Shown here piece by piece: positions 33,655 to 43,060 of a stretch of 64,000 nt of DNA. The notes below the pieces were generated by a model. The model worked only from the letters and a program-made list of their open reading frames with translations, searched no databases and was not told where the DNA came from. The DNA comes from an uncultured Oribacterium sp. (GTDB lineage: Bacteria > Bacillota > Clostridia > Lachnospirales > Lachnospiraceae): positions 1-64,000 of the forward strand of contig CAAGKO010000040.1 in assembly GCA_900770445.1 (NCBI GenBank). Reading direction: 5' to 3'. A program made the translations under genes and the position numbers. Position 1 is the first letter of the stretch; each line of letters begins with the position of its first letter.

Positions 33655-35106
33655 ATGAAGATCAGAACGAGATATGCACCTTCTCCAACCGGAAGAATGC
33701 ATGTAGGGAACCTTCGTACCGCACTGTACGCCTACCTCATCGCGAAGCATGAGGGCGGTGATTTCCTCCTCCGTATCGAGGATACCGACCAGGAGCGTTT
33801 CGTCGAGGGAGCCGTCGAGCTTATCAATGAAACCCTCGCGGATACCGGCCTGATCGCGGATGAGTCCCCGGATAAGCCAGGCGACTGCGGTCCGTACGTG
33901 CAGTCCGAGCGTCGTGCACAGGGCATCTATATGAAGTATGCGAAGCAGCTCGTCGATGAGGGCAAAGCATACTACTGCTTCTGCACGAAGGAGCGTCTCG
34001 AGTCCCTGAAGACCACCGTGAACGGAGAGGAGATCATGCACTATGATAAGCATTGCCTCTCCCTCTCGAAGGAGGAGATCGAAGCAAACCTCGCCGCCGG
34101 TATGCCGTATGTCATCCGTCAGAACAACCCGACCGAAGGCACGACGACCTTCCACGACGAGCTCTACGGAGACGTCACGGTCGATAACGCCGAGCTCGAT
34201 GACATGGTGCTCATCAAGTCCGATGGCTATCCGACCTATAATTTCGCCAATGTCGTCGATGATCATCTGATGGGCATCACCCATGTCGTTCGCGGCAACG
34301 AGTATCTGAGCTCCAGCCCGAAGTACAATCGTCTCTATGAGGCCTTCGGCTGGGAGATCCCGAAGTATATTCACTGCCCGCTCATCACCGATGAGAACCA
34401 TAAGAAGCTCAGCAAGCGTTCCGGTCATGCATCCTTCGAGGACCTCATCGACCAGGGCTTCGTTGCAGAGGCAGTCGTAAACTTCGTCGCCCTCCTCGGC
34501 TGGTCTCCGGAGGATAACAACGAGATCATGTCCCTCCAGGACCTCATCGAGAAGTTCGATTATCATCGTATCTCGAAGAGTCCGGCTGTCTTCGATATGG
34601 AGAAGCTGCGCTGGATGGATGGCGAGTACATCAAGGCGATGGATTTCGATAAGTATTACGAGCGTGCGCTTCCGTATATTCAGAAGATCATCACGAAGCC
34701 GCTCGATCTCCGGCACATCGCGACGATGGTGAAGACCCGTATCGAGATCTTCCCGGACATCAACGAGGAGATGATCGGCTTCTTCGAGGCCCTTCCGGAG
34801 TATAGCACCGAGCTCTATGTGAACAAGAAGTCGAAGACGAACCTTGAGAATTCACTCGCGCTTCTCCGCGAGGTACAACCGCTTCTCAGTGCCCAGGAGG
34901 ATTTTTCCAACGACGCCCTGTTCGCGTTGCTTTCCGCGTATGGTAAGGAGAAAGGTTACAAGACCGGCTTCATCATGTGGCCGATTCGTATCGCTCTTTC
35001 CGGCCGTCAGATGACCCCTGCCGGTGCGACCGAGATCATGGAGGTCCTCGGTAAGGAGGAGTCTCTCCGGCGTATCGCCGATGGTATCCGTCGCCTCGAG
35101 GCGTAA
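33655..35106 (+). CDS. gltX: glutamate--tRNA ligase
   Basis: Class I aminoacyl-tRNA synthetase, 483 residues. The HIGH-type motif is HVGN in APSPTGRMHVGNLRTALY, followed by FLLRIEDTDQERFVEGA. The KMSKS-type motif is KKLSKRSGHASFEDL. The C-terminal anticodon-binding domain ends with GLNKEESLRRI-like residues (GKEESLRRIADGI). Whether it also charges tRNA-Gln, as in organisms using GatCAB, cannot be read here. Closely follows pnp. Confidence 0.96.
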   Translation: MKIRTRYAPSPTGRMHVGNLRTALYAYLIAKHEGGDFLLRIEDTDQERFVEGAVELINETLADTGLIADESPDKPGDCGPYVQSERRAQGIYMKYAKQLVDEGKAYYCFCTKERLESLKTTVNGEEIMHYDKHCLSLSKEEIEANLAAGMPYVIRQNNPTEGTTTFHDELYGDVTVDNAELDDMVLIKSDGYPTYNFANVVDDHLMGITHVVRGNEYLSSSPKYNRLYEAFGWEIPKYIHCPLITDENHKKLSKRSGHASFEDLIDQGFVAEAVVNFVALLGWSPEDNNEIMSLQDLIEKFDYHRISKSPAVFDMEKLRWMDGEYIKAMDFDKYYERALPYIQKIITKPLDLRHIATMVKTRIEIFPDINEEMIGFFEALPEYSTELYVNKKSKTNLENSLALLREVQPLLSAQEDFSNDALFALLSAYGKEKGYKTGFIMWPIRIALSGRQMTPAGATEIMEVLGKEESLRRIADGIRRLEA

Positions 35107-35231
35107 GGTCTATCCGGCCATGCCGCGAAGAGACGCGCAGGTAAGCTGTGCCGGCATACGCTGATGTGCGTATCGCGCCCACATATATCCGCATAAAATA
35201 TGGTCGTTTTAACGACTATAGGAGATTTCCG

Positions 35232-35261
35232 AAACCCATGGTAGAATACTGCCATGGGTTT
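35232..35261 (+). promoter_or_regulatory. inverted repeat enclosing the helicase start codon
   Basis: AAACCCATGGTA (35232-35243) pairs with TGCCATGGGTTT (35250-35261) at 11 of 12 positions around GAATAC. The ATG start (35254-35256) lies inside the right arm, so folded mRNA would hide the initiation site. A shorter palindrome GTCGTTTTAACGAC (35203-35216) lies just upstream. Confidence 0.45.
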
Positions 35262-37245
35262 TTCTATCGATCAGAAACGGGCAATCGAACACAGAGACGG
35301 GCCGGCGATGGTGCTGGCAGGACCGGGTTCCGGGAAGACGACGGTGATCACACATCGTATCCTGCAGCTGATCCAGAGCGGCGTGCGCCCGGAGGACATC
35401 CTCGTCATCACCTTCACGAAGGCCGCTGCCCTCGAGATGGAGAGCCGCTTCCGGAAGCTCTACCTCGAGGAGCAGATGAAGCAGCGGCTGGGGGACGCTT
35501 ATGAAGCCGAAGTCGGGCATCGTCCGGCCTTTTCGTCCGGCGAGGATGCACGCCTCCCGGGCAGCCTGCGCGACGCCGGCGGCCAGGTGACCTTCGGCAC
35601 CTTCCACTCGATCTTTTTCTTCATCCTCCGTATCCGCTATCACTTTTCGTATAAAAACATCCTGAGCGAGCGGACGCAGTCGCAGATCCTGCGTGAAATC
35701 ACCGACGCCCTCGGCATCGACTGCAGCTATGATCAGGACTTCCTGCGCCTTCTTATCGGTGAAATCTCCCGCTTCAAGGGAAGTGGGAAGCTGCTCTCAG
35801 AATTTGATTCAAACCTGCTCTCGAACGAGCAGTTCACGGCCCTCATGCTGCGCTACCAGGAGAGCCTGGGGCAGCAGCGCCTCGTGGACTTCGACGATAT
35901 GCTGCTTCGCTGTCGTCAGCTCTTCCGCGATGAGCCTGCAGAGCTTCGCCGCTGGCAGGAGAAGTACCGTTACCTCCTGGTCGATGAGTTCCAGGATATC
36001 TCCCCTCTCCAGTATGAAATCGTGCGTATGCTTGCGCTGCCGGAAAACAATCTCTTCATCGTCGGGGATGACGACCAGTCGATCTATGCCTTCCGGGGCT
36101 CGGATCCCGGCATCATGCTCGGCTTCGAGCGCGATTATCCGGGCGCCGTGCGCATCACACTCTCAAATAACTACCGCTCGCATGAAGAAATCGTCGCATT
36201 TTCGATGCATGTCATCGCCCGGAACGCACATCGCTTCCCGAAGGAAATCAAGGCCGTGCAGGGACCGGGCGGAAGGGCGCTCCGTTATCAGACGGGCGAT
36301 ACCCTGCAGGAGTATGCACTCGTGCTGAAGAACATCCGGGAGGAGCTCGCACGCGGGATCCCGCCGGAGCGCATCGCCGTCCTGTTCCGCACCCAGACCC
36401 TGGCGCGTCCGCTGATCTCCGAATTTGTACGGCTGCAGCTTCCGTATACGACGCGTGATCATACGAAAAATCTCTATGACAGCACGGTGGCACAGGACAT
36501 CCTCGCCTATATCCGGCTCGCCCTCGGCATAGGCACCCGCCGGGACTTCCTCCGCATCATGAATAAGCCGAACCGCTATATCTCGCGGGAGGCCGTCCGG
36601 GATCGCGCGATGGATTTCGAGAAGCTGCGACGCTACTACCGCGATAAGCGCGGGATGGACGTGATTCTCGATCGTTTCGTGGAGGATTTAAAGGCCATCC
36701 GGGCCCTGCCATCCGAAGCCGCGGTCATCTACATTGGCCTCCGCGTGGGATATATGAGCTATCTCGAGGCGTGGGCCCGTGAAAATCATACGGAGCCTGA
36801 CGGCGTTCATGCTATAATGGATGCGCTGGAGCTGTCCGCGCGGCAGGAGCCGGATAAGCGGAAGTGGCTCGCCTATGCGGAGAACTACGGGGAGGAGCTG
36901 AAGCGGGCGGCAGTCCGGAACGAGGCTGGGCATGGTGTGCGGCTGATGACCTTCCATGGCAGTAAGGGGCTCGAGTTCGACATCGTCCATATCATCGATG
37001 CGACAGAGGGCGTGACACCGTATACGAAGGCGGTCACGCCGGCGCAGATCGAGGAGGAGCGACGGGCATTTTATGTCGCCTGTACGCGGGCGAAGAAAGA
37101 ACTTCACATTTATTTCACAGAGAGTCGCTATGCTAAAAAATGCAGTCCGAGCCGCTTTCTGCTGGACGGACTGTCGGATGCGAAGCCGACACGCGATGGC
37201 TGGGTACGTTCGCTTCCGGAGATCTTCCGGAGACGAAGAAGCTGA
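35254..37245 (+). CDS. UvrD/PcrA-type superfamily 1 DNA helicase
   Basis: 663 residues, 3'-5' helicase. Walker A AGPGSGKTTVITHRI, motif Ia ITFTKAAALEMESR, Walker B LLVDEFQDISPLQ, motif III VGDDDQSIYAFRGSDP, motif V LMTFHGSKGLEF and motif VI AFYVACTRAKKELH are all present. It ends soon after motif VI, so the C-terminal extension that in PcrA contacts other proteins is absent or very short. Only a weak ribosome site precedes the ATG, which lies in an inverted repeat. Likely a repair or replication-restart helicase; not assigned to pcrA itself. Confidence 0.9.
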   Translation: MGFSIDQKRAIEHRDGPAMVLAGPGSGKTTVITHRILQLIQSGVRPEDILVITFTKAAALEMESRFRKLYLEEQMKQRLGDAYEAEVGHRPAFSSGEDARLPGSLRDAGGQVTFGTFHSIFFFILRIRYHFSYKNILSERTQSQILREITDALGIDCSYDQDFLRLLIGEISRFKGSGKLLSEFDSNLLSNEQFTALMLRYQESLGQQRLVDFDDMLLRCRQLFRDEPAELRRWQEKYRYLLVDEFQDISPLQYEIVRMLALPENNLFIVGDDDQSIYAFRGSDPGIMLGFERDYPGAVRITLSNNYRSHEEIVAFSMHVIARNAHRFPKEIKAVQGPGGRALRYQTGDTLQEYALVLKNIREELARGIPPERIAVLFRTQTLARPLISEFVRLQLPYTTRDHTKNLYDSTVAQDILAYIRLALGIGTRRDFLRIMNKPNRYISREAVRDRAMDFEKLRRYYRDKRGMDVILDRFVEDLKAIRALPSEAAVIYIGLRVGYMSYLEAWARENHTEPDGVHAIMDALELSARQEPDKRKWLAYAENYGEELKRAAVRNEAGHGVRLMTFHGSKGLEFDIVHIIDATEGVTPYTKAVTPAQIEEERRAFYVACTRAKKELHIYFTESRYAKKCSPSRFLLDGLSDAKPTRDGWVRSLPEIFRRRRS

Positions 37246-37348
37246 ACCATGGCTGAAGCATCACCGGCATCACGGTCCCTGAGACGGATACGGATGAGCG
37301 CGCCGAAGGCGCAGAACACGCATGCATTAAATAGTAAGAGGTAGGAAG

Positions 37349-38032
37349 ATGGATAAATTAAAGGTACTGGTGGTCGATGATGAAGATCGGATGCGGAAGC
37401 TCATCTCGGATTTCCTGAAGATCAAGGGCTATGAGACCGTGGAGGCCGGTGACGGCGAGGAAGCGATCGATGTCTTCTTCGCAGATAAGGAGATCGCGCT
37501 CATCATCCTCGATGTGATGATGCCGAAGATGGATGGATGGGAGGTGCTGAAAACCGTGCGCGAGCACAGTAAGGTGCCGGTCATCATGCTGACGGCGCGG
37601 ACCGAGGAGACGGACGAGCTGAAGGGCTTCGAGTATGGTGCCGACGAGTACATCTCGAAGCCGTTTTCACCGAAGATCCTGGTGGCCCGTGTCGAGGCGA
37701 TCCTTCGCCGCTCCGGTGTGAGCCAGGATGAGGTCGTACGGCTCGGCGGCATCGAGGTCGACAAGTCGGCGCACTCGGTGAAGATCGACGGAAAGGAGAT
37801 CGAGCTCAGCTTCAAGGAGTATGAGCTTCTGCTCTACTTCATCGAAAACAAGGGCATCGCGCTGTCCCGTGAGAAGATTCTGAATAACGTCTGGAATTAT
37901 GATTACTTCGGTGATGCCCGGACCATCGACACGCATGTCAAGAAGCTGCGGGCGAAAATGGGCGCGAAGGGTGATTATATCAAGACCGTCTGGGGCATGG
38001 GCTATAAGTTCGAAGTGGAAGAGAAGGCATGA
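37349..38032 (+). CDS. OmpR/PhoB-type response regulator
   Basis: 227 residues. Receiver domain with DDED near 10, phosphoacceptor D55 (IILDVMMP), and lysine in YISKPFSPKIL. Winged-helix output domain 130-225 (LSFKEYELLLYFIENKG and a typical TVWGMGYKF end). The stop overlaps the start of the partner kinase by four bases (ATGA, 38029-38032). Ribosome site GAGGTAGGAAG. Confidence 0.94.
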   Translation: MDKLKVLVVDDEDRMRKLISDFLKIKGYETVEAGDGEEAIDVFFADKEIALIILDVMMPKMDGWEVLKTVREHSKVPVIMLTARTEETDELKGFEYGADEYISKPFSPKILVARVEAILRRSGVSQDEVVRLGGIEVDKSAHSVKIDGKEIELSFKEYELLLYFIENKGIALSREKILNNVWNYDYFGDARTIDTHVKKLRAKMGAKGDYIKTVWGMGYKFEVEEKA

Positions 38033-39594
38033 AAAAGCAGAATCGTTTTAAAAGCAGTATCAAATGGCGTTTCACCTTCATCTTCATGGGCCTGATCGCC
38101 GTCCTGTTCATCGCCATCCTGCTGGCAAATTCCTTCCTGCTGGAAGGCTCCTACACGATGCAGAAGGTCAGCACCCTGGAGAATGCCTACTCAACCCTCG
38201 ATGCAATGCTGGGAAGCAGCACGGATACGGACGACCGCGTCGATCAGCTGTTTCCGAGCAACTACGATACCTCGAATCCGGAGACGGAAACACCGGCGAC
38301 AACGTATCTGAAGTCACTCTCAGAGACGAGTAATGTCAGCGTCATCATCATTGACACGCAGACGGATCGGGTATTCTCGACCTTCGGCGATTTGAATCGT
38401 CAGTCCCAGAAGCTGAATCGGTATATTTTCGGAAACCGTTTCGGTGAGAAGGGAAAGATCCTTGCGAGCTTTGATAATTATATCATCGAGCGGAACCGCG
38501 ACCAGAACAGTGGAAACCTCTACATAGAGAGCTGGGGATACTTTTCGGATAATACGACGACATTTATTATGTCGATGCCGATTTCCAGCCTGCGCGAGTC
38601 GGTATCCTTCTTTAACCGTTTCCTCCTGATCATCGGTATTTGTGCGATGGTGATCGGCTCCATCATCGTTTACTTCATGAGTCGTGAAATCTCAAAGCCG
38701 ATCAACGAGATCGCCAGCCTGAGTGAGAAGATGTCGAGACTGGACTTCACAACACGTTATACCGGCTGCCGCTATGATGAAATCGGTGTACTCGGTAATT
38801 CTATGAATGTGATGTCTGATAAACTGGAGAGCGCCATCGCTGAGCTCAAAACTGCAAATAACGAACTACAGTCGGATGTTCAGAACAAAACGAAGATCGC
38901 GGCGCGCCAGCAGGAGTTTATCGCCAATGTCTCCCACGAGCTGAAGACGCCGATCGCGCTGATTCAGGGCTACGCGGAGGGACTCAATGAGGGACTTGCG
39001 GACGATCCGACGGCACGGGAATACTACTGTGGTGTCATCGTGGATGAGGCGAAGCGCATGAACATCATGGTGCATGAGCTCATGAATCTGAGCTCGATCG
39101 AGCAGGGCAAGGACCTGCCGGACTTCGCCCTCTTCGACATCTCGAAGGTGGTCCATGGCGTCGTGACGAAGTCGGATATCCTGATCCGTCAGAAGGATGC
39201 CCATGTGGAGATCGATATCCCGGAGGGCACGATGGTCTGGGCAGACGAATTCAAGATCGAGGAGGTCATCACGAACTACCTGAACAACGCACTCAACCAT
39301 CTGCAGGCGCCGAATAACATCAGCCTCTTCTCTGAAAAGGCACCGAACGGCACGGTATCGATCCATGTATCGAATACCGGCAAGCCGATTCCGGAGGAGG
39401 ACCTACAGCAGATCTGGGAGAAGTTCTTCAAGGTCGATAAGGCGCATACCCGCTCCTACGGTGGCAGCGGCCTCGGCCTTAGCATCGTCAAGGCCATCAT
39501 GGAGTCCCACCACCAGAAGTGTGGTGTGAAGAATACACGGACCGGCGTGGATTTCTGGTTCACGCTCGATTCCGAGAAGAAAAGCTACAGCTGA
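38029..39594 (+). CDS. membrane sensor histidine kinase
   Basis: 521 residues. Membrane helices at about 13-34 and 197-217 flank a 160-residue outer sensor domain without recognisable motifs. HAMP (218-270) follows, then HisKA with NVSHELKTPIALIQGYAEGL (H303) and an HATPase domain with NYLNNALNHL, the G1 box SNTGKPI and GGSGLGLSIVKAI. Partner of the overlapping response regulator. The signal is not predictable; no transporter gene is adjacent to suggest one. Confidence 0.93.
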   Translation: MKKQNRFKSSIKWRFTFIFMGLIAVLFIAILLANSFLLEGSYTMQKVSTLENAYSTLDAMLGSSTDTDDRVDQLFPSNYDTSNPETETPATTYLKSLSETSNVSVIIIDTQTDRVFSTFGDLNRQSQKLNRYIFGNRFGEKGKILASFDNYIIERNRDQNSGNLYIESWGYFSDNTTTFIMSMPISSLRESVSFFNRFLLIIGICAMVIGSIIVYFMSREISKPINEIASLSEKMSRLDFTTRYTGCRYDEIGVLGNSMNVMSDKLESAIAELKTANNELQSDVQNKTKIAARQQEFIANVSHELKTPIALIQGYAEGLNEGLADDPTAREYYCGVIVDEAKRMNIMVHELMNLSSIEQGKDLPDFALFDISKVVHGVVTKSDILIRQKDAHVEIDIPEGTMVWADEFKIEEVITNYLNNALNHLQAPNNISLFSEKAPNGTVSIHVSNTGKPIPEEDLQQIWEKFFKVDKAHTRSYGGSGLGLSIVKAIMESHHQKCGVKNTRTGVDFWFTLDSEKKSYS

Positions 39595-39732
39595 AACATG
39601 GCCTGATGCAGCCTCCCGGACGGGCACATATCCGCGTTGAAAACGGATATTCACTGCGTTCGAGATCGGTGCATCGTCAGGTCCACGATAAAAAAGAGAA
39701 AGAAACATGAATAGTGAATGGAGGAAAAACAG

Positions 39733-39963
39733 ATGATGAATCCAGCAGCGATGATGAAGGTTGCCGGCCTTCTCAAGAAGTTCCAGGCAGATCACCCGAA
39801 GGTGGTCTCCTATGTCCAGCATTTCGTCTCCACAGGGATCCCCGAGGGCTCGGTGATCGAGATCACGATCACGAAGCCGGGTGCACAGCCGGTGACCACC
39901 AACTTCCGCGTTCTGCAGGACGATGTCGAGATGGTGGAAGCTCTGAAGAACATGCAGAAGTAA
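39733..39963 (+). CDS. small conserved-looking protein of unknown function
   Basis: 76 residues from ATG 39733 (GGAGG at 39720-39724). An N-terminal helix MMNPAAMMKVAGLLKKF is followed by a compact beta region (VIEITITKPGAQPVTTNFRV) and a short acidic helix. No signal peptide. It resembles unnamed small proteins I associate with Lachnospiraceae; no function can be given. In-frame ATG 39718 is an alternative start. Followed by an exceptionally stable hairpin. Confidence 0.7.
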   Translation: MMNPAAMMKVAGLLKKFQADHPKVVSYVQHFVSTGIPEGSVIEITITKPGAQPVTTNFRVLQDDVEMVEALKNMQK

Positions 39964-39969
39964 TGAATG

Positions 39970-40030
39970 ATCGGACGTAAAAGCCTTTGCCGACGGACGC
40001 GTCCGGACTGCAAGGGCTTTTACGTCCGAT
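39970..40030. terminator. 21-bp hairpin with a palindromic loop
   Basis: Arms 39970-39990 and 40010-40030 pair at every position with a single G-U. The 19-base loop contains the perfect palindrome CGGACGCGTCCG (39994-40005), which would extend the stem. There is no T-run, so termination efficiency is uncertain despite the stability. Confidence 0.75.
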
Positions 40031-40070
40031 TAAACGCCCCTCAGGGCACCATAAGGGAAAGACAGGTTTT

Positions 40071-41507
40071 ATGAAGATTGCCTATATGCTACGAGATCCC
40101 CTGGATCTCTGGTTTTTATTTGTCTATGTCATCGGCGTACTGATGCTGATTTTCGCGGCGATGCAGTTCCTGCATGCCGTCCTCTATAAGGATACGAAGG
40201 CCCGGCGCGATGGGGTGCGGGCGCTCCTCCTCGGGATCGGCCTGCTCACACCGCGCATCGTCTATCATCAGCTCCGCCTCGATGCCTCGGACTATAAAAA
40301 GGCCGTGACGGCGGCTTACCAGAGCACAACGGATGCGACACCGGAGACGGCCGACGGCTATACGCTCCTCGCGATCCAGCAGGGCGCTACAGATCCGGCC
40401 AATGCCGACATCGTGGTGTTGTCCACTGCACTTTATTCACCGGAGGGTACACCGAATGCGGCCGGACTCGCCGTGCTGAAGGCCGTTTCGGAGCAGACAC
40501 TGAAACGGAAGAGCGCCGTCGAGCTTCGTTATATCGCCTTTACCGGAGAAGAGGATGCACTCGCGGGGGCGAGGCACTACCTCGACAGCCTTTCGGAGGA
40601 AGAGAAGGCCCGGGTGGTCGCTGACATCCAGGTCGGCGACATTGGCCATGCAGACGCCGGTGCCTTTCAAATCGCGGTGAGCAACGGCCATGAAAATCCA
40701 CTCACGGACCGGCTCGTGAAATCTGTGAAGCGGATGAGCGGGCAGAAGGCGACGTTGCGCGAGGATAAGCTGGCGGATCATACGGCGTTCAGCATGGATG
40801 GCATCCCGGCGGCGATGCTCCGGCAGGAGGGGATTATCGATGTCTCTCGGGAAGACGGAGGCACGGAAAGTGCCGGCACTGAACCGAAGCGTGGCGAAAG
40901 TGAACAGACAGGAAACCGCGTTTCATCCAAGGACGGTGGCACTGCTCCGGAGATGGACGAGCTGGCGAAGGCGGCGGTCATCGTCGGTGATACCGTGCAG
41001 AGACTTATGCGGGAGAAGAGTGGCCGCTTCCGAACGGAAGTGGAGGCGACGCCGGTGGACGTCCGTGCAGCCGGTGCATTCCAGCCGCAGATGGATGCAT
41101 GGCCAGCCGGCACAGGGATCCCGGTGATCGAGCAGCAGCTCGGCACACGCCTGACGGATACCGGAAAAAGTGATGCAGACGGCTGCGAAATCTACACCGC
41201 GCAGCTCTACATCCTGCAGCAGGATGCGCCGGTACCCGTCGAGGTTCATGTAACAACCGCGCCGGAACGTGTGGATCAGATCATAGTGGATACAACAGCA
41301 CTGGGGATGGATGAAGCCATGCTCCGTCCGATGCTGACCAATTTCTTCGGCGAAGGAAGCGAAATGACCGCAGAAGATGGAAGCCATGAACAGATCTACC
41401 TTGATTCAAGTGCACAGGCGATGTATCATGTAAGCGCTGCCACGGCGTCTGAAACAGACACCGACGCATCGGTCGGAGGCTACACGCTCTCGATTACAGC
41501 CGCGTAA
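40071..41507 (+). CDS. membrane-anchored M28 peptidase-like protein, probably inactive
   Basis: 478 residues from ATG 40071. One membrane helix (about 12-38), then an M28-like domain (95-265) and an unrecognised C-terminal domain (340-478). Comparison with M28 metal ligands: the HYD motif reads LYS (ALYSPE), and GANDNASG reads GTPNAAGLAV, so the first His and the bridging Asp are lost. The Glu pair (FTGEEDALAG) and late His (ADHTAFSMDGIPA) remain. A two-zinc site could not form as in active enzymes. A Ser/Glu/Gly-rich linker (265-310) joins the parts. The ribosome site is weak. Confidence 0.7.
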   Translation: MKIAYMLRDPLDLWFLFVYVIGVLMLIFAAMQFLHAVLYKDTKARRDGVRALLLGIGLLTPRIVYHQLRLDASDYKKAVTAAYQSTTDATPETADGYTLLAIQQGATDPANADIVVLSTALYSPEGTPNAAGLAVLKAVSEQTLKRKSAVELRYIAFTGEEDALAGARHYLDSLSEEEKARVVADIQVGDIGHADAGAFQIAVSNGHENPLTDRLVKSVKRMSGQKATLREDKLADHTAFSMDGIPAAMLRQEGIIDVSREDGGTESAGTEPKRGESEQTGNRVSSKDGGTAPEMDELAKAAVIVGDTVQRLMREKSGRFRTEVEATPVDVRAAGAFQPQMDAWPAGTGIPVIEQQLGTRLTDTGKSDADGCEIYTAQLYILQQDAPVPVEVHVTTAPERVDQIIVDTTALGMDEAMLRPMLTNFFGEGSEMTAEDGSHEQIYLDSSAQAMYHVSAATASETDTDASVGGYTLSITAA

Positions 41508-41631
41508 ATCATTCGTAACGCATGATGGCAAGAGGTGGCACACATCTCATCCGATGAAAACTGCAGGACATGCAGCGATGATCAGGATGAATGTGTCAAC
41601 CACCTTTTTCTGTACATGTCAGGGAGGCTTT

Positions 41632-42561
41632 ATGGAACTTGCACTTATTTCGATCCGCCAGGTCATCGTCTTTTTTATACTGATAATGACAGGATTTTTC
41701 GCGATCAAGGCGAAGGTCCTGAAGCCGGAGGCACGTCAGCACTTCTCAAGTCTTCTGGTATCGATTGTTGTACCCTGCATGATCGTGAATTCCTATATCA
41801 CAGAATTTAATCCAGAGGTTTTTCACGGCATCGTGCTGGCGTTTATCCACTCCTTTATCCTCATTATGATCGGCCTCGTCATCGCCGTGCTGGCTGCCCG
41901 CCGTATGGGGGTCGAAAACCGGGCGATTTTTGAGTTTGCGATGATCTTTTCCAATGCCGGCTATATGGGCTTTCCCCTGATTCAGGCACTGTTCGGAAAC
42001 GAAGGCATGCTATATGCAAGTAGCTATAACACCGTCTTCAATCTCCTCATCTGGACCTATGGCTATGCCCGGGTCTCCGGACAGACCGACGCGAAGAAGG
42101 TGATGAACACGATCGTTCATACGCCGGCGATGATTGCTGTTGTGCTCGGCCTCGTCATCTACCTTCTGCAGATTCCGGTACCGGAACTGATTCACCAGCC
42201 GATCTCAAACATCGGCGGGCTGAATACCCCGCTTAGCATGATGATCACCGGCATGATTCTCGCAGGCTCCGATCTTTCGAAAGTGATCCGGGACAGAGCT
42301 GTCACCACCGTCATCGGCATTCGCCTCTTCCTGATCCCTGCCGTATGCCTGCTGATCTACGGCATCCTGCATATCAGCTTCGGCATGGCCTCTGAGGTCG
42401 TGCTGCTGCTTGAAGCCTGCCCGTGCGCTGCGATCAGCTCGGTCTTCGCCGTGCAGTTTCACTATGACGAAGAGAAGGTCGCCGGTGCTGTGATTCTCTC
42501 GACCCTGCTCAGCATACTGACGCTCCCGCTTACCGCCTATATCATCACGACGATCATCTGA
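41632..42561 (+). CDS. AEC family transporter (auxin efflux carrier-like)
   Basis: 309 residues, about ten membrane helices in two halves. Typical segments are FFAIKAKVLKPEARQHFSSLLV, VPCMIVNSYITEF and GFPLIQALFGNEGMLY, plus EACPCAAISSVFAVQF near the end. Bacterial members move malate or other organic acids, or have unknown substrates. GGGAGG lies six bases before the ATG at 41632; the longer in-frame start at 41554 lacks a ribosome site. The last 30 bases are part of an imperfect tandem duplication that continues past the stop. Confidence 0.9.
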   Translation: MELALISIRQVIVFFILIMTGFFAIKAKVLKPEARQHFSSLLVSIVVPCMIVNSYITEFNPEVFHGIVLAFIHSFILIMIGLVIAVLAARRMGVENRAIFEFAMIFSNAGYMGFPLIQALFGNEGMLYASSYNTVFNLLIWTYGYARVSGQTDAKKVMNTIVHTPAMIAVVLGLVIYLLQIPVPELIHQPISNIGGLNTPLSMMITGMILAGSDLSKVIRDRAVTTVIGIRLFLIPAVCLLIYGILHISFGMASEVVLLLEACPCAAISSVFAVQFHYDEEKVAGAVILSTLLSILTLPLTAYIITTII

Positions 42562-42624
42562 AGCATCCTGATGCAACTGGTCACCGCCCATATCATCACG
42601 ATGATCATCGGAAACATCATGACG
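42532..42624 (+). repeat. 51-bp-period imperfect tandem duplication at the end of the AEC gene
   Basis: 42532-42573 and 42583-42624 match at 36 of 42 positions. The period of 51 is a multiple of three, so the second copy continues in the same reading frame after the TGA in the first copy. That frame stays open to the next TGA at about 42631. Confidence 0.75.
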
Positions 42625-42654
42625 GTGATTTGAAATATCAATATGAAACCAGAA

Positions 42655-42685
42655 AATCCCCGGACCGCAATGCTGTTCGGGGATT
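42655..42685 (-). terminator. terminator of the small secreted protein gene
   Basis: AATCCCCG (42655-42662) pairs with CGGGGATT (42678-42685). On the minus strand it is followed by TTTTC. Confidence 0.7.
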
Positions 42686-42715
42686 CGTTCATCTATTCAG
42701 TTGTATGTGCGATGA

Positions 42716-43060
42716 TCAGTTTACACCGTAGCCTAAAGCAGCAGCATTGCCGATGCCCTGTGCTTCGAAAGCTGCACGAGCCTGATTCGCAAGAGCAGCA
42801 GCGTACTCAGAATATGAAGCATAAACAGTGCCGTCAGCAGTAACAACAGGTGTCTCTGCTGCAGTGGTCGCTGTCTGTGCAGCAACAGCTTCATTATAGG
42901 CATTTACATATGCAGCTGCAGCGTAAGAATAAATTTCCTTTGCTGTCATAGTGCTAACGTCGCGGGAAGCAACACCAGCAAATGCAGGAACGGACATAGC
43001 AGCAACCAGTGCGCCAGTCATCACCATAGCGGCAATCTTCTTTGTCATCTTCATCATCAT
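42716..43060 (-). CDS. small secreted Ala-rich protein of unknown function
   Basis: 114 residues. A clear signal peptide (about 1-29: Lys-rich start, AAMVMTGALVAAMSVPAFA) is followed by an 85-residue mature part rich in Ala, Thr and Tyr, with SYAAAAYVNAYNEAV and YSEYAAALANQA. It is probably helical. No catalytic motif or cell-wall anchor. GAGAGG lies upstream of three consecutive ATG codons; the first or second is the likely start. Monocistronic with its own terminator. I do not recognise it. Confidence 0.65.
   Translation of the reverse strand: MMMKMTKKIAAMVMTGALVAAMSVPAFAGVASRDVSTMTAKEIYSYAAAAYVNAYNEAVAAQTATTAAETPVVTADGTVYASYSEYAAALANQARAAFEAQGIGNAAALGYGVN

Noticed and set aside
35107..35231. 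Possible terminator after gltX
   Set aside because: Only a 6-bp ATACGC/GCGTAT hairpin without T-run was found.
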